Source: Amyelois transitella
Lineage: Eukaryota; Arthropoda; Insecta; Lepidoptera; Pyralidae
Reading direction: 5' to 3'
Assembly (NCBI RefSeq): GCF_032362555.1
Contig: NC_083524.1
Location: forward strand, 5,690,001 to 5,754,000
Length of the DNA: 64,000 bases
Shown piece after piece: positions 10,136 to 22,400 of the stretch. The notes beneath the pieces are model-generated. The model ran no database searches and was not told the DNA's origin. It saw nothing but the letters and a program-made list of their open reading frames with translations. Numbering within the stretch: position 1 is the first letter of the stretch; every line of letters begins with the position of its first letter. The position numbers and the translations under genes are program-made.

Positions 10136-10300
10136 GCAAATTCAATTTGCAATTAATAGAATTTAGAAAAGTTATTTGATGTCAGCATTTTTAATGCATA
10201 CCTAGTTTATTTATAGCAAATGCAATTTGCCAATTTAGAATTTAGGGAATCTTATCTCAGAATTTCAAGTGCCAAAGTAATTGTAGCAAATGAAATTTGT
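10136..10300 (+). repeat. Three spaced near-palindromes in the HDAC11 3' region
   Basis: GCAAATTCAATTTGC at 10136-10150, GCAAATGCAATTTGC at 10216-10230 and GCAAATGAAATTTGT at 10286-10300. Each is a near-perfect 15-base palindrome, at 80- and 70-base spacing. Neighbouring AGAATTTAG blocks also recur, so the units look like an old tandem duplication. Confidence 0.75.
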
Positions 10301-10538
10301 AATAGATTTAATTTTCTAGTCACTTACTAGGATTTTTTTATGCTATAACATTTTTGTTCTAGTAAACTAGAATATGTGATACAAATGATATTTACAGGTT
10401 CCATATTAAGCTACAGAGTTATATTTTCCAACTTTAAAATATATTTAGATATATATTCATTATAGAACTGTCAAAAGTATTTCCAATATATATTTTTAGT
10501 CCATTGATCCCGTAGTTTTAATTTAATATGTATATCAA

Positions 10539-10544
10539 AATAAA
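10539..10544 (+). promoter_or_regulatory. Candidate distal poly(A) signal of HDAC11
   Basis: AATAAA about 620 bases past the stop; another is at 10588-10593. Which one is used cannot be decided from sequence. Confidence 0.3.
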
Positions 10545-11383
10545 AAAAGAGTTGAAAAAAATAAGGTTTTAGTCATACGAGGTACCAAATAAAAGAAACC
10601 ACTTAAAACATAAAGTTTATTAAAACTACAATAACAAAGCAATATCAAACTGTATTGCAATTATTTATCACAAATAACGAGGTGAAATGAGCATTGGTTA
10701 CAGAAAATATTACTAGTGTTGCTTCGAAAAATGAACCTTAATGTTTGTTTCACATAAAAGCTAATAATTCTACAAATTTCGCAAAAACCCAATGTTTAGA
10801 AATACCTAATCAAAGCAATTTTTTCATATTTCAACGCAATTTATTTAATTTTGTTTTTAATATTATGATCCTTGCAATTACGTACAATACAAGGGATATT
10901 TTACCATACCTACTATTTCAAATATTTGAAAATCGAATGATGATATTTCAAATTGCTTCGACTATGGGTTTAAGAGTTGACAATAAAATTCCATTTATTA
11001 AAGTAAAAGTGGATGTGAAAATGAATCTAAGAATTTATTCACTCATAGTAAGTACAACTTTAGCTTCGAAGTGGCTAAGCTACGTTGAAATAATTTTGTT
11101 TGGTGCATGATATATTTGAAGTCGTGTTGATTTTTCATTCAAAGACTAATTTGACTATGTATAAATAATACAGGTATTAACTAACGTACCTTTGTATTTT
11201 ATCTCGGACGTTTCGAATCATAATATCTACGTGTAACGCGAAAGTTTAAAATCATATAACTATTTTGACTTCAAATTGAAATCAAATTTGTCCACAGGGA
11301 TTTCAAGTGATTAATACCTATATCAAAAATTGGAATGAACTGTCATTCCAATTCCCTTTGTCAAAATTCTGTCATTAACACAT

Positions 11384-14300
11384 CTATCTGGTGGTAGTAT
11401 TAAACTGCGCGTAATACTCGTCGGTCGGCGTGTTGTTGTTGACCACCTCCCTGTAGTACTTCTCTTTCTCCTTCTGCTGCAGAGCCAGGAGTTGGTTCTC
11501 TTCCATTAGCTGGCGGGCCATCTCACTGGATGTGAAGAGAAATGAATATATATTAGGGTAGGAGTGCTTACAAACTTGGGATTCTTTTTTAGGCGATGGT
11601 TTAGTTGAAACCTGTCACTAGTTGAATCTCAATTCTATCGTTTAGCCAAATATCTGAACGTGGCCATTCAGTCTTATCAAGACTGTTGGCTCTGTCTACC
11701 CTGCAAGGGATATAGACGTGACCATATGTATGTATGTAGATCCTAGTACCTTGGGCTCTTCTCCTAAGTGGTGAGGATGTTGCCCGGACTACAGCCAGGA
11801 CGAAGAATATACTGTAGGCACTTTTTATCCTTTTGCTTTTGTATGCATAGATAAAATCTCAAGTATTACCGTCTCTTTCTCTTGTCTGCGATGTCCTGGC
11901 GTGCCACTTCTCGCTGGATAGACTTGGCCAGCGCCTGCCATTCAGCCTCCATCTTCTCCAAAGCCTCGCGCTTAGCCTGTATTGATAACAGTTTTTTTTA
12001 TTATTGTTATTCATTCAGCCATACTGGACATCAGGACATAAACATAGCTTTTTCTCAAAGATGGATCAATGGATAGTGTACTGTACATATACTTAGTAGG
12101 TACCTAGGCATATCGTTTTACCGAAAATACATAACGATTAGAACCTAAGGAAAGTAGAACGAAAGATTCAAACTTCAAATGTTCAGTTTACCTTGCAAAC
12201 CCACCCTTAATTTGTTGTTAATATGTGAAGAGTTCATTCATGAGAGTTCACTCTTCTACTTCTTTCCTCATGCCAAACAGTTAAGTATCGATAATAACCG
12301 AACCCACCCTTGAAAAATGTGCGGCTTTCTGACAATTTTACCTTCGCAGCTATCATTTGTTCCTTTTGAGCAGCGTAGAACTTCTTCAGCTCCTCTTGGT
12401 TCATACCCTTGTACATGAAGCCGATTGCCCTGGCGCATATGGAAAACATTTTATGATCGTAACATTACATATTCCATACAGCTTTTGACAGAAACCAACC
12501 GATGCTCTTACGGTAAGGGAAAAATATCGTGAGGAACCTGCTCATTTAGGCCACTGAATGTGTATCCATGCATGATTTAATATTGGTTAGGTTCCCTCAC
12601 AACAACTGCGGAGGTCAGACAGGAGTCGTATGTAAAAACCTGACTTACCTTATCCAGGGATCACGGTCATTTGTCTATTACGGGCTTCATTCAAGACTAA
12701 ACTTGACTTGGACTTACGGCACACGGATGATCATGACTGCCATCACTTCAAAAGGATTCTATTAAGACTGACTACCAGCCTTAATAGAATCTTTTTGAAG
12801 CATAAGATAACTACTCTAAAAGCCTTGCAATATTTAGATACCTATTTTTTCCGAGCGCACTCTTGGCAACATCGGGGTTTTCTGTGAGCATGTCCGAGGT
12901 GAGGTTGTTGTACATCTCTGCCGTGTTATCAGCCTCTTCTTGCTCTTTCATTATCTGCTCCAGTTGCTTCTTTTCAGCGGCCTGAAAATTTGATTACCAA
13001 TTTAATGCTTAGAAAAGCAGTCTTATAGTGACTTCTCTGGTCTCCTAGGCCAGCAACCTAACTATAAAAACAAGAGAATAAAATCCAAAGCTTCGTTATA
13101 CCGCGTGTTAACCTGCCTCGGACGATAGCAACTTCCTCTCCATCTTATCGTAATGGATCTTGAATCTAGCATCCCATGTTATGATCTATAACAATTCGCT
13201 CCTAGACCAGCATTCTGTATAAACAGGAGAATACAAACCAAAGCTTCGTTATAGCGCAGGTTAGCTTGGCCTAGCCGGTAGCGACACTCTCTTTCCATCT
13301 TGTCCAGCTCACTAGCTCTGGCGTCGCGCGCTTTAATTGCCATCTATAACAATGCGATTATGATTACAGCTTGACCTTCCTAGTTCAGGATGTCGGTGAA
13401 CATGGAAAAACAACGGGTATACGTGGGGGTAATCTGTCTCATCCTTGTGTGTCGCTCCCGAAGCATATGTGTAGCTCCTGGTTTATTTATATCCATGTTT
13501 CGACATTTCGCTTCTCATATTGTTCCGTATTCAGCATTAATTTTTTAATGCATAGGGTCGTTTAACTTGGAGTTAATCACTAATTCACTACATATCATGA
13601 AGTACCCCAATTTTCTCTGTTAGTATGTATGCGATAATGTCGGAAAGTTGTGGACAGATTTTGTTCCTGTTTAAAATGTTGGAAAGGTTTCTGAGTAAGG
13701 GGCCCGAGCGAAGCCGAGGCAGGTCGCTAGTTATGAATAAAGACATTAATTAGATAAAATTCACCATGTATGCAGCCTCAGCCTTCTTTCTCTCCTCTTC
13801 AGCTCCCTGTCGCTCCTGAACTTGCTGTTCTAACCACGCGTTCTTCTGAGCGGCCATTATCTTGCGGCGCTCTTCGAAGTTCAGGTCTTCTCCTTCAAAT
13901 CTGACAAAATAAAGTAGAATATTAACGTATAATTGTCTTCTAAGCTATTATTGTTGTTACTACATGTTCTTCTGATCGGCCATTATAGATCTTGCGAAAC
14001 TCTTCAAAGTTAAGATCTTCGAATCTTGACGAAAAAATACAATCGTGTGCTGTATTTATGAGGTTATAACCACCACTTCTAAACTTATGTTGTACAGCAT
14101 AGCAGGACCTTGGGCTCTCTGTTAAATTATTACTTTCGTCTACTTACTTCTGCGCACTCGACATGCCGACTGGTTCACCGTCGGAAGCCCTTGGTGGTAG
14201 TTGTTTTTTCAGTACATCAGGATCGTTGAGATCGAATTCTCGTCTGTCTTCAGGACGCTGGTAACTTTGACGGTAAGAATCTATTTCAATTCCCATGCGA

Positions 14301-15588
14301 CGGCGTTCCTAAAAGATATCAATATTATTATATTTTAGTGTTATTTTAATTTTATGTGTATAACTTTCAGTTGAGTGAAAGTTATAAATATAAAATGACA
14401 TCTTTAAAAATAAGCCATGTTTAAAAAATCTTCAGAAAGGAGGATAAGTAATTTCATACTTTTATTGTTGAATTGGAATAAAAAATAAATAAAACGTGCA
14501 CAAAATCCTAACACGTGTGATACAAGAGGTGCAGGAAATTATTTAAATAGGTTCCTAATTAAAAGACAGTTAAAAGAACAGATTCTCTTTAACTACTTAT
14601 AAAGATTGTAACTACCTTCTTCCCAGTTGCAATTGTAGAGAGTTACCTCCTTTTCCCTAGCTTCCAGGACCACGGCCAGGTTGCTGTCCTTTATCATCTG
14701 CGTGGCGAAGGCCAGGTTCTTTCTGTTCTGCTCATCCAGCTCCGCTCGCTTCTCTACTATCTGCCGCTCTAGGAACGGTACATCCACCTATCAGTGCAAA
14801 TCACGTTTTTAACTTAAGGCGTGGACGATTTTGTCGTGCGATAAGCTATCGCTGTCCCGTTTTAAGTCATAATAAAAAGCGAAACAGCGATAGTTAGTAG
14901 GTACTATAGAATTAGGTTATTCAGTATTTTTCTAGGCCGCAGATGAGAAGCTTATGTCGGTGACTGATTCCACATCAGCACCACATCTTTGTTCCCAGCA
15001 GCGATCTTAATTGGTGCCTCAATAATCCTAAATTTTCGTAAGAAGAAGAAAAGTGTTTTTCCAGTATAGGTACGTAGTAAGTAGTGACTTAGGGAAGAAA
15101 CTAACTTTTAATACTAGTTTAAACTATAAGTAATGTAAGTGAATGTAGGTCCCTATTATTAGGGTAATGGAGAGACACTATGAAAATGATTCAATCCCTG
15201 ATTGACCGACCCTTCAATCCTAGTCATAGCTGGAAAACGGGATAATTGGGGAGGACCCAGGAAGGACGCAGCCGAAACTAATGGTATAAAGACTTATTTG
15301 TGGATTTCTGGTAAAATTTAAACAAAATGCTACGCAAATCTTGTTGTTCCTCGTGTTAAAGATTCTTTTTTTCTCTCCAGCTCCGATCGCCGCTGTTTCT
15401 TTGTATTTTGTGCCTCCTTTACCAAGACCAATTAAGGGAATTGTAATAAAATTATAAAATCTTACGCCAATCTTCCTATTCCTTGCGTTGAAGATCCTGG
15501 ATCTTCTCTCCAGCTCGCATTGTCGCCGCCTTTCTCTATTCTGCGCCTCCTTTCGGTCACTCTCGTTTGCTATTTGCATTTTCATCAT
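11384..15588 (-). CDS. RIBC2: RIB43A-like protein with coiled coils (RIBC2), 9 exons
   Basis: Exons in transcript order: 15466-15588, 14647-14787, 14148-14308, 13765-13900, 13239-13343, 12842-12981, 12342-12429, 11870-11976, 11384-11525. All borders are GT-AG. They total 1143 bases, or 380 residues, matching RIBC2 (about 380). Family landmarks appear in order: RIFNARNRKIGVD across exons 1-2, RREFDLNDPDVLKKQLPPR and KFEGEDLNFEERRK across exons 3-4, then LTSDMLTENPDVAKSALG, KGMNQEEL and the C-terminal DEYYAQFNTTTR. RIB43A proteins sit inside ciliary and flagellar doublet microtubules as microtubule inner proteins, so an axonemal role (sperm tail, chordotonal neurons) is expected. Start: ATGATGAAAATG after an in-frame-stop-free leader; the second or fourth codon Met could also serve. 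Decayed copies of exons 1, 4 and 5 lie in the adjacent introns. Confidence 0.95.
11560..11739 (+). repeat. Family-A SINE-like copy, 5'-truncated, in RIBC2 intron 8
   Basis: Begins within the family at ACAAACTTGGGATTC and ends with TAGACGTGACC(ATATG)TATGTATG. It is inserted antisense to RIBC2 between exons 8 and 9. Confidence 0.8.
12746..12800. repeat. 21-bp fold-back hairpin in RIBC2 intron 6
   Basis: Arms 12746-12766 and 12780-12800 pair with one mismatch around a 13-base loop. It does not match either SINE family and has no flanking direct repeat that I can see. Confidence 0.8.
13085..13185 (-). pseudogene. Decayed tandem copy of RIBC2 exon 5
   Basis: About 101 bases resemble the functional exon at 13239-13343: both share CAAAGCTTCGTTATA, the CTCTCCATCTT region and the CTATAACAAT acceptor. 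The similarity continues into the flanking intron (CTCCTAG..CCAGCA). The copy has frame-disrupting changes, in-frame stops and a lost GT donor (GGAT), so it is not usable. Confidence 0.8.
13668..13733. repeat. Lepidopteran retroelement end fragment
   Basis: Contains CCCGAGCGAAGCCGAGGCA followed by GGTCGCTAGT, a recurrent end of dispersed repeats in moth and butterfly genomes. Assigned from general knowledge; the class is not resolved. Confidence 0.4.
13966..14037 (-). pseudogene. Decayed tandem copy of the 5' part of RIBC2 exon 4
   Basis: Matches 13829-13905 over the GTTCTTCTGA-CGGCCATTAT, CTTGCG, CTCTTC-AAGTT and GATCTTC blocks, with a 4-base insertion (AGAT) and a deletion. It lies in intron 3 upstream of the functional exon. 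The frame is broken and there is no donor. Confidence 0.75.
15334..15421 (-). pseudogene. Decayed tandem copy of RIBC2 exon 1
   Basis: In intron 1, about 132 bases downstream of exon 1. CTCTCCAGCTC, CGCCG, TGTGCCTCCTTT and the donor side AAGATTTGC|GT match 15466-15555. A 1-base loss in a run of seven A residues shifts the frame relative to the upstream part. The start codon region was not copied. Confidence 0.75.
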
Positions 15589-16468
15589 CTTGAAGCGTTA
15601 ATCAGTTTTATATCCCAATAAAAAACCTCGCACGTAAAACTGAAATACAAAAATTGGCACCGAACAAACAACTCGCGTTGCTATGGGATGTTATGACGAG
15701 TAGAGGGGATTTATGGCGAAAAGGAAATTCTAGGGGAATTTAATGAGCAAAGAGGTAAATTTCGTATAATTTTTTTAAAATTAATTTGCAATTCTTTAAT
15801 TGTATACATATATTACGCCTCTTTTTTGCTTAATTCTGTTGTTTAGGGTTAAAGGTGTTTTCTCACTTGAAACTTTGAAATTTTATTATATGAGTATTTT
15901 TAAGAGTGCTAGTCAATTTTACATCCATTTTGTTATACTGAAGTTTTTAACATTCTAAGTGGAAATTGCTATTCGATAGCAAAACATAAAAATTAACAAC
16001 ACTTAACAGTGAATGCGTTCTAAATTATGCATACGACTTTAAACGCCCTTCGATAACTACCTACGTGATACATTGGAATAACACATGTTATATAGAACAT
16101 TTCAGCTGCTATCATTATTTTGGAAGTTCTACCAAACCACAGCATTTTTACCGCTGGCAACACAAAGCGCGAATGTATGTGTGCGTCACCACGATACGCT
16201 ACTACATGTGCGAGGCGGCTTGCGTATCGTAGCACCAGCGTCTCGTAGCGGATCGTAGTACTGCTTGTACTGTTCACCCTGCCGCGCGCTTCAGTAAGAT
16301 CATTTGGTGTTTCACTCACTCGGGTGCCGATCGCCTAAGAGCGTGAGTGACGCGTGCGTTCTTCCTATTAACAATTCGTATTCGGTGTTTAGCAATCTAT
16401 TTCGGGTAAACAAAACAGTGTGTGCCGTGCCAGTGGGTTCGTACAATATCGCTGTGTAATGTGACGGT
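15589..16468. promoter_or_regulatory. Divergent promoter region between RIBC2 and the class V aminotransferase gene
   Basis: 880 bases between the two start codons. The half facing the plus-strand gene (about 16140-16460) is more GC- and CpG-rich than its surroundings. It contains TCAGT (16291-16295), the arthropod initiator core, and CGTATCGTAG/CGTAGCGGATCGTAG runs at 16213-16258. The RIBC2 side has GTTGCTATGG (15677-15686), one base from the left part of the classical X-box. Transcription starts are not determinable. Confidence 0.45.
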
Positions 16469-19400
16469 ATGACAAGTGTTTTGAAAAAGTCTAAAGGTAC
16501 AAAAGGCAAATCAGAATCCATGCAAGAAGATTTGCCTTCGAGATGGGGGACCGACTCCCTAGGGAGCAACGATGATGGCGCGAAGCTGATGAAATATATC
16601 GATGACAACATTATTGGAAAAGGAAATGCGTTCTGCGGACCGTTTGGAAGAAGAAAAGGTGAGAAATAATGTATTTTAGACAATAGAATAAAAAAATCAC
16701 AATTTTTTTTTTTTTACTTTGCTAACAATCTACAGCCTACCAAATCTGAAATTCTGGATGGGCATACTGATCAAGTAATAATTTAAAGACTAGAACTGTT
16801 TGAAAAGATTTTTCCAATATTCCATCGAAAAGAGCGAACATTTTCCTAATTTCGGAAGGTGTTAAAATCATAAATAACAAAATTAATCTACCTAATTAAT
16901 TAAAACAGTGTGTCCGCGTATCATAACTTATTTTAAGTAAAATAAAAGATAATTTATTGATCCAACACAAATTCGTTGGGCGCCAATTGTAATTGCGGAT
17001 ATCTATGCTTACTTGGCACTGCCCATCAAATTATCATAACAAATACCCAGTATCTTGCCAATAATCGAAACAACACGATCGATTCAAATAAGATTATCAT
17101 AATTCATTCTGTTGAAGATTGAAAGATGAAAGCAATTTTTTCCTCATATTTGTTAAGAAACAAAAAAGCCACAGCGAAACGTATTTCGACAAGTAAAACT
17201 GGTTTTAAAGGTCGCCAGGGAGAGATGGGAGCAAAAACCTGGATGTTATGTTACAAATTGTTGAGTGAATTAAACAGAGAATCTTCAATTATCTTTGCTT
17301 TTTATTGTTTTAAACTTTAGTGCTCAAAAATGTACAAGCAAATCTATTATCACAAAGTACCTATGCTCTGAATGAACCAAAAGGCTAAATAGAACTAAGA
17401 TAGTATTGGATGGTGCGTTATGAGCAATCATGCATTCAAAACACGGGAAATAATAAAATTTAAAGTACGTTACAAAAATATTCTCCTCCGTGAGAATAGG
17501 TTTCTGCAAAAATATCAACAAATTTTTATCTACAATTTCAGGTTTGTCGTTATTTGTATTTGTTTACATCGGAACCACGATACGAGCTTCGAGCTCATCC
17601 TACGCCGTGGGAGTATTGTAGGTAAACTTATGAATCTTTACGATCAAACCAAAAAACACAAAATCGCTTCACACTATAGCATGATTCATCGTGATGTTTG
17701 CCAGATACTAGTTGGAAGTTCAAGAGCGACATGTCAACACGTACAAAGGATGTCAATCTCATGTTACACATAACGGACTTGATGCATATTAATTTAAACT
17801 GCGGAAGTATTGCAATAGATATAGGAATAGCAAATGCATTCACGTGTCGGGTCGCGTGTTCCCTGTTCAGCTAACTCTTATTAGTTATTGATTGTTATTG
17901 TAAATACATCAATCGCACTTTGATTGATCCCTGTTTGAGTTTTTATCTTTGCTATTTTCTCTATTTTATGCTCCATGGGATCCGCTTTCTGACGGCTTTT
18001 TATTTCATGGGAAAGAATTATGGTTTTACTTAGCTGTTGCAAAAAATGCGTCTTATAGTATTTTTATAAATGGATATGGATTATTTTTATTTAATTTACG
18101 AGAAATTTCTGATTTTGTACTACGTACCTAAACTACTTTATTTTACAAAACAATGAGATTAGTTTTTTGTTAATGCACCGGACATTGGCGTGACGTTATG
18201 AAAAAAAATTATGTTTTTTAGTATATTATTGGAAATTGAATCTAAATGATCTAATTTTCAAATAAAAATCAAAATTTGATGTTTAACAAAAATCATGATA
18301 TTATCATATTCCCAATGACTTCTTACTCTCAAATTGTAAATTAAATAAAGCTTTGGTTTTTATAATTTTGTTTACGATTGCTATCTTTGATTACCTCATT
18401 ATCAACACTTTTATGTCAAGAGTAGGTAATATTATTTCATAGCATGATGAATTAAATAACACAGCTTCAAAGATTAAATACAGTTACAAATTTTATCAGC
18501 TAAAGTTAAATATTATTCAAATTTGACGGAAGATTGTGGATTACAAATGTATCTCATATAATGTTACACAACGATAACTTTATTCTTAAAACATGCCTAA
18601 ATGCCACTTATGACGTCAACAAGATGCTAATTTTTGTTTCCTTCCACAGTGCTTTCGTAATGTATTGTTGTATTTGTTTGACTTCTCGCTTTTGAGTTGA
18701 GTTTTCTTTTTAATTTTTCAAAACACCAATTTCATTAAAGATAGCATTATGATTTAAGTATCCAACCACGTTAGATTCCTACAGAGGCAATAAGACATGC
18801 CAATGATTCCTTGAAATTCTAACAAAAATATATTATTTTTGGTTTATATTCCTCTGTTAAGCAAGTTACTAAGGTCAGAAGAGATATATTCTTGTAATTC
18901 TTACCTTCTTTCTTTTCTAACTGAATCGTGGTCTAGGACTTCGGTTTACTTAAAAATGCCCAGCCTATTTGACAATTTCTCCCAATACGAGAAGTCTTAG
19001 TAGTTATAAAGCACAAAGCAAATTAACATTACGATACGTGTGTTCTTTTAATCTTGCTCTTTTTCCCACAAAAAATGTATCATAATAAGAAAAAGATTGT
19101 CGTCCTCTAAAATTAACTTTAACCCTGGCACAATGCCGTCGCCTCGAATATAGTACGGATGTCTTCCATTCAATTGACCACTTTTATAAGATTCTCGGAA
19201 TTGAATCGTTACGATATTTTGGCGGTACAATAATAAGCAGTTTGTACTTGAATTATGTAGTTATGGACTCAGTACTATATATATTTAAATTAATTATGTT
19301 TTCTTTGTCTACCATTTTGGTACGTAATTCCAAGGTCTTTTAATTAAGTGAGGTAATAAATGTCTTATAAATGTTAAAATTAAAAATGGTCGAGTGTTTA

Positions 19401-22400
19401 GTATCGGGAAGGTAAAAAAATCCAGAACAACTTATTAGAAAGGTAAATATTATTCTTGATCACTCGAAAAACTTAGTATAAATATGTATCTATTTAACCT
19501 AAATAAAATCTAAATTACCAAAATTTGCTTTTGCGTAAATGGTATTCATACATGTTTGTAAACTTCAAATAAATAAGTATGATACAGTAAATATCAGTTT
19601 CAATATCACATTAAAGCATATTTTTGCAATTTATTCGAACAGCTGAATACTATTTGAGTTTTCATGTATAAATACCGTTCACATCATGTGCTGGAGTCGT
19701 GTAAAATGCCTATTTGTGTGAGGATCAATTACGTAATAATTATGTATGGAGTGAAGCGCCGCGATGCCAGATCGTATGGTTCCGTTGCCAAACCAACACG
19801 CATTATCTACGCAAATATTTAAATTTTGGCTTTATAAGTATGTACATATTTTATCCAGTTCTGATTGACAACAAACCTTTTTTATTTTTTTCCGCGGCAA
19901 AATACATACATACATACATATGGTCACGTCTATATCCCATGCGGGTTAGACAGAGCCAACAGCTTAAAAAGACTGATAGGCCACGCTCAGTTATTTGGCT
20001 TAATGATAGAATTGAGATTCAGGAGATGACAGGTTGCTAGCCCATCGCCTAAAAAAAGAATCCCATGTTTGTCAGTCTATCCCTTAGTCGCCTTTTACGA
20101 CAACGTCCGCGTATATTTAATACACCAAACCTATATAAGTCGTTATAAGTAAAGTACTGGCAATTCGATGATAGATAAAAAAATCGTATGTAAAATGCAT
20201 TAGATTTTGAAGATTGTTAGAACCAAGGAATTTGTAGACAGAACAGATAGATAAGCAGGGGAAAGTTTATTAAAAAACATAACTTGTGTTGTTTAACAGA
20301 TATACGAAAAAACATGACGTTGCTATCCTTAAAGAAGACTGAGCCAATAGGCTTGAAAATACTGATTTTGTTTGCCATTACCAGATTGATTATTTATGGC
20401 AATATCAATATTTTATACTTTACCTTATGTATCTAGGTAGTTATTGAATACGTACAGAATGTGGTCACATTCAGTCTTTATCTATCCATAGAGCGCGTCC
20501 TTGTTTACACTACCGCATAATGTACTACTTTATTTAAAACAATAGCTATTAGCTTGATATATGATGATAAATTGTTACAATTGAGGTATCCCGTGACCAA
20601 AGGGCAAGTTTGTAGCTCGGGGAATACAATGTTGTTAGATATTTCATCTCACTTTTTCGATTTGAGAGTACTTACAATTTAAATACATATAGGTATCTAT
20701 TAAAAAGGTTTTTTAAAAATATAATGCTATTTCTAAAATACATTTATAAAATGCTAGTAAATTATTTATTTTACAATTCTTCGGTTTTGTTTAGTTTCAT
20801 GCACTAAACAAGCTTTCAACATTGATGGGTTGACTAGAAGAGATTGTTTTAGTTTTTTTTTAGGTTGTGTTGTAATGCTTATTATTATTGTAACCATATG
20901 TTACAATATAAGTTTATATATCTATTTTGATGTTAATATGAATTCAATTTAAGTTTCCAGAGACCACGAGTCCACCATTCGTAAAAAAGTAAAAAAAAAA
21001 ACATTTATAGAAAAATTTGAAAATTCGTCCCATCACCATCATCATCATCATCTATCTTTTTATACATATTTAATTTTCCATAAGTAGTTCATTTGGAAAT
21101 ATTCCGCCTAACGATCTAGTTAAGAAACATTAATTTTAAAAAATTTTAGCATAACGTTTGCATAATTAATACACATTTTCTTTACATACGTACGCCATAT
21201 GTTGATATTTTATATATTTATAAGTTTAACATAGGACATTAACATGTGACCATAGCGGTGACTGTGTTCTCGGATATGCAAATTTTTAAAAGCACGTGTC
21301 TATAACAACTGTTACAGTTGCACTTATAATTGATATTAAGTCTATTGAAAACATTTGTAATGTTCTCTTTTAGGGAATATCCTAAAGATTTCCTGATGAT
21401 TTCACACATATATCGCGAGTCCTGATAATTATGTAGAAAGGTCGCATTTTGTGAACTATCTGAATTTATTTTTAAGAATATTAAGAATTTAATTTTAATA
21501 ATATTAAGGGAATATCATTCGTACATAGTAAAGGCACCTCGACCTAGAGCTAAAATCTCTATACTTACTTAGTTGTGATATCACATTTAAGTACTTACCC
21601 ATAATGCACTCAGTCTTAAAACCAATGTAATGGCTAACTTTATGGCCATACACGAGAAGACGAACACTACAGTGACGCCTGGTGAGCCTTTATTAGTATT
21701 TTCTTTCTTTACTCTGATCTATCATAAAGACTGGAAGAAAGCCTGTTAGTGATTAATCGAAAGCTTTTGCGACTGCTTACCATTGCAATTTTTTTCTATG
21801 GAAAATTAAAATTACATGCGATACAATAACTCCTTATTATACCACAGTAAATTACAGCAAATTCACAATCATGTATTAAAAACAAAGCAGCGAAAGGCGA
21901 TTTTATCACTAAAAGCTATCTCTTCCAGGTAACCTCCAGGTATTGTGTAAAAACCTCTCTTAGAGAAGAGAGGTAGGTAACTCCTTTAATTGACCATTAC
22001 ACCAAAACTTCAAAGGAAAAACAATAAGCAAACCAGTTAATACTGGTCTGTTTCTTCTTATGGACCTCTTTGTAGGTTTAAAAAGTGTGTAATCAAGCTC
22101 GATTAGCATACAATGTGAACAGCTGTACAGAAAAACATTTTGTCATGTACATTGCGTTATATAAGTAGGTAAACAGCAGACTAAATGGCGTCGCTGGGTA
22201 TACGTTACTTCAATAATCACTTGTTTGTCGATTTGAGGCGATAACAACGTCTGGTTACGAATGCTTTAGTGACCTTGTGGTTTTATCATCATCACCCTTT
22301 GACTAGGTCGAAAAACCATGTCTCAGAAATTTATACCACTAAGTCATGATTTCATGAACGTGGCATTTAAGTCTTTTTGAGGCTGTCTGTTAAACGCGGA

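Larger units (their letters stand above)
9917..11383. other. Convergent 3' intergenic region, HDAC11 to RIBC2
   Basis: Between the two stop codons lie the hairpin at 9931, the palindromes at 10136-10300 and candidate poly(A) signals. The remainder is AT-rich. A 121-codon open frame at 10745-11110 has no recognisable domain and a composition like noncoding DNA; I see no gene here. Confidence 0.6.

Noticed and set aside
10745..11110. 121-codon open frame between HDAC11 and RIBC2
   Set aside because: It is AT-rich with noncoding composition and no recognisable motif, and it lies in a convergent 3' intergenic space.
15220..15465. Extension of the RIBC2 first-exon frame into the intron
   Set aside because: The GTAAGA donor at 15465 is followed by a correct phase match to exon 2. 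The open stretch beyond includes the decayed exon copy.
19714..20040. 108-codon open frame
   Set aside because: Its second half is a reverse family-A SINE-like copy; no protein motif.
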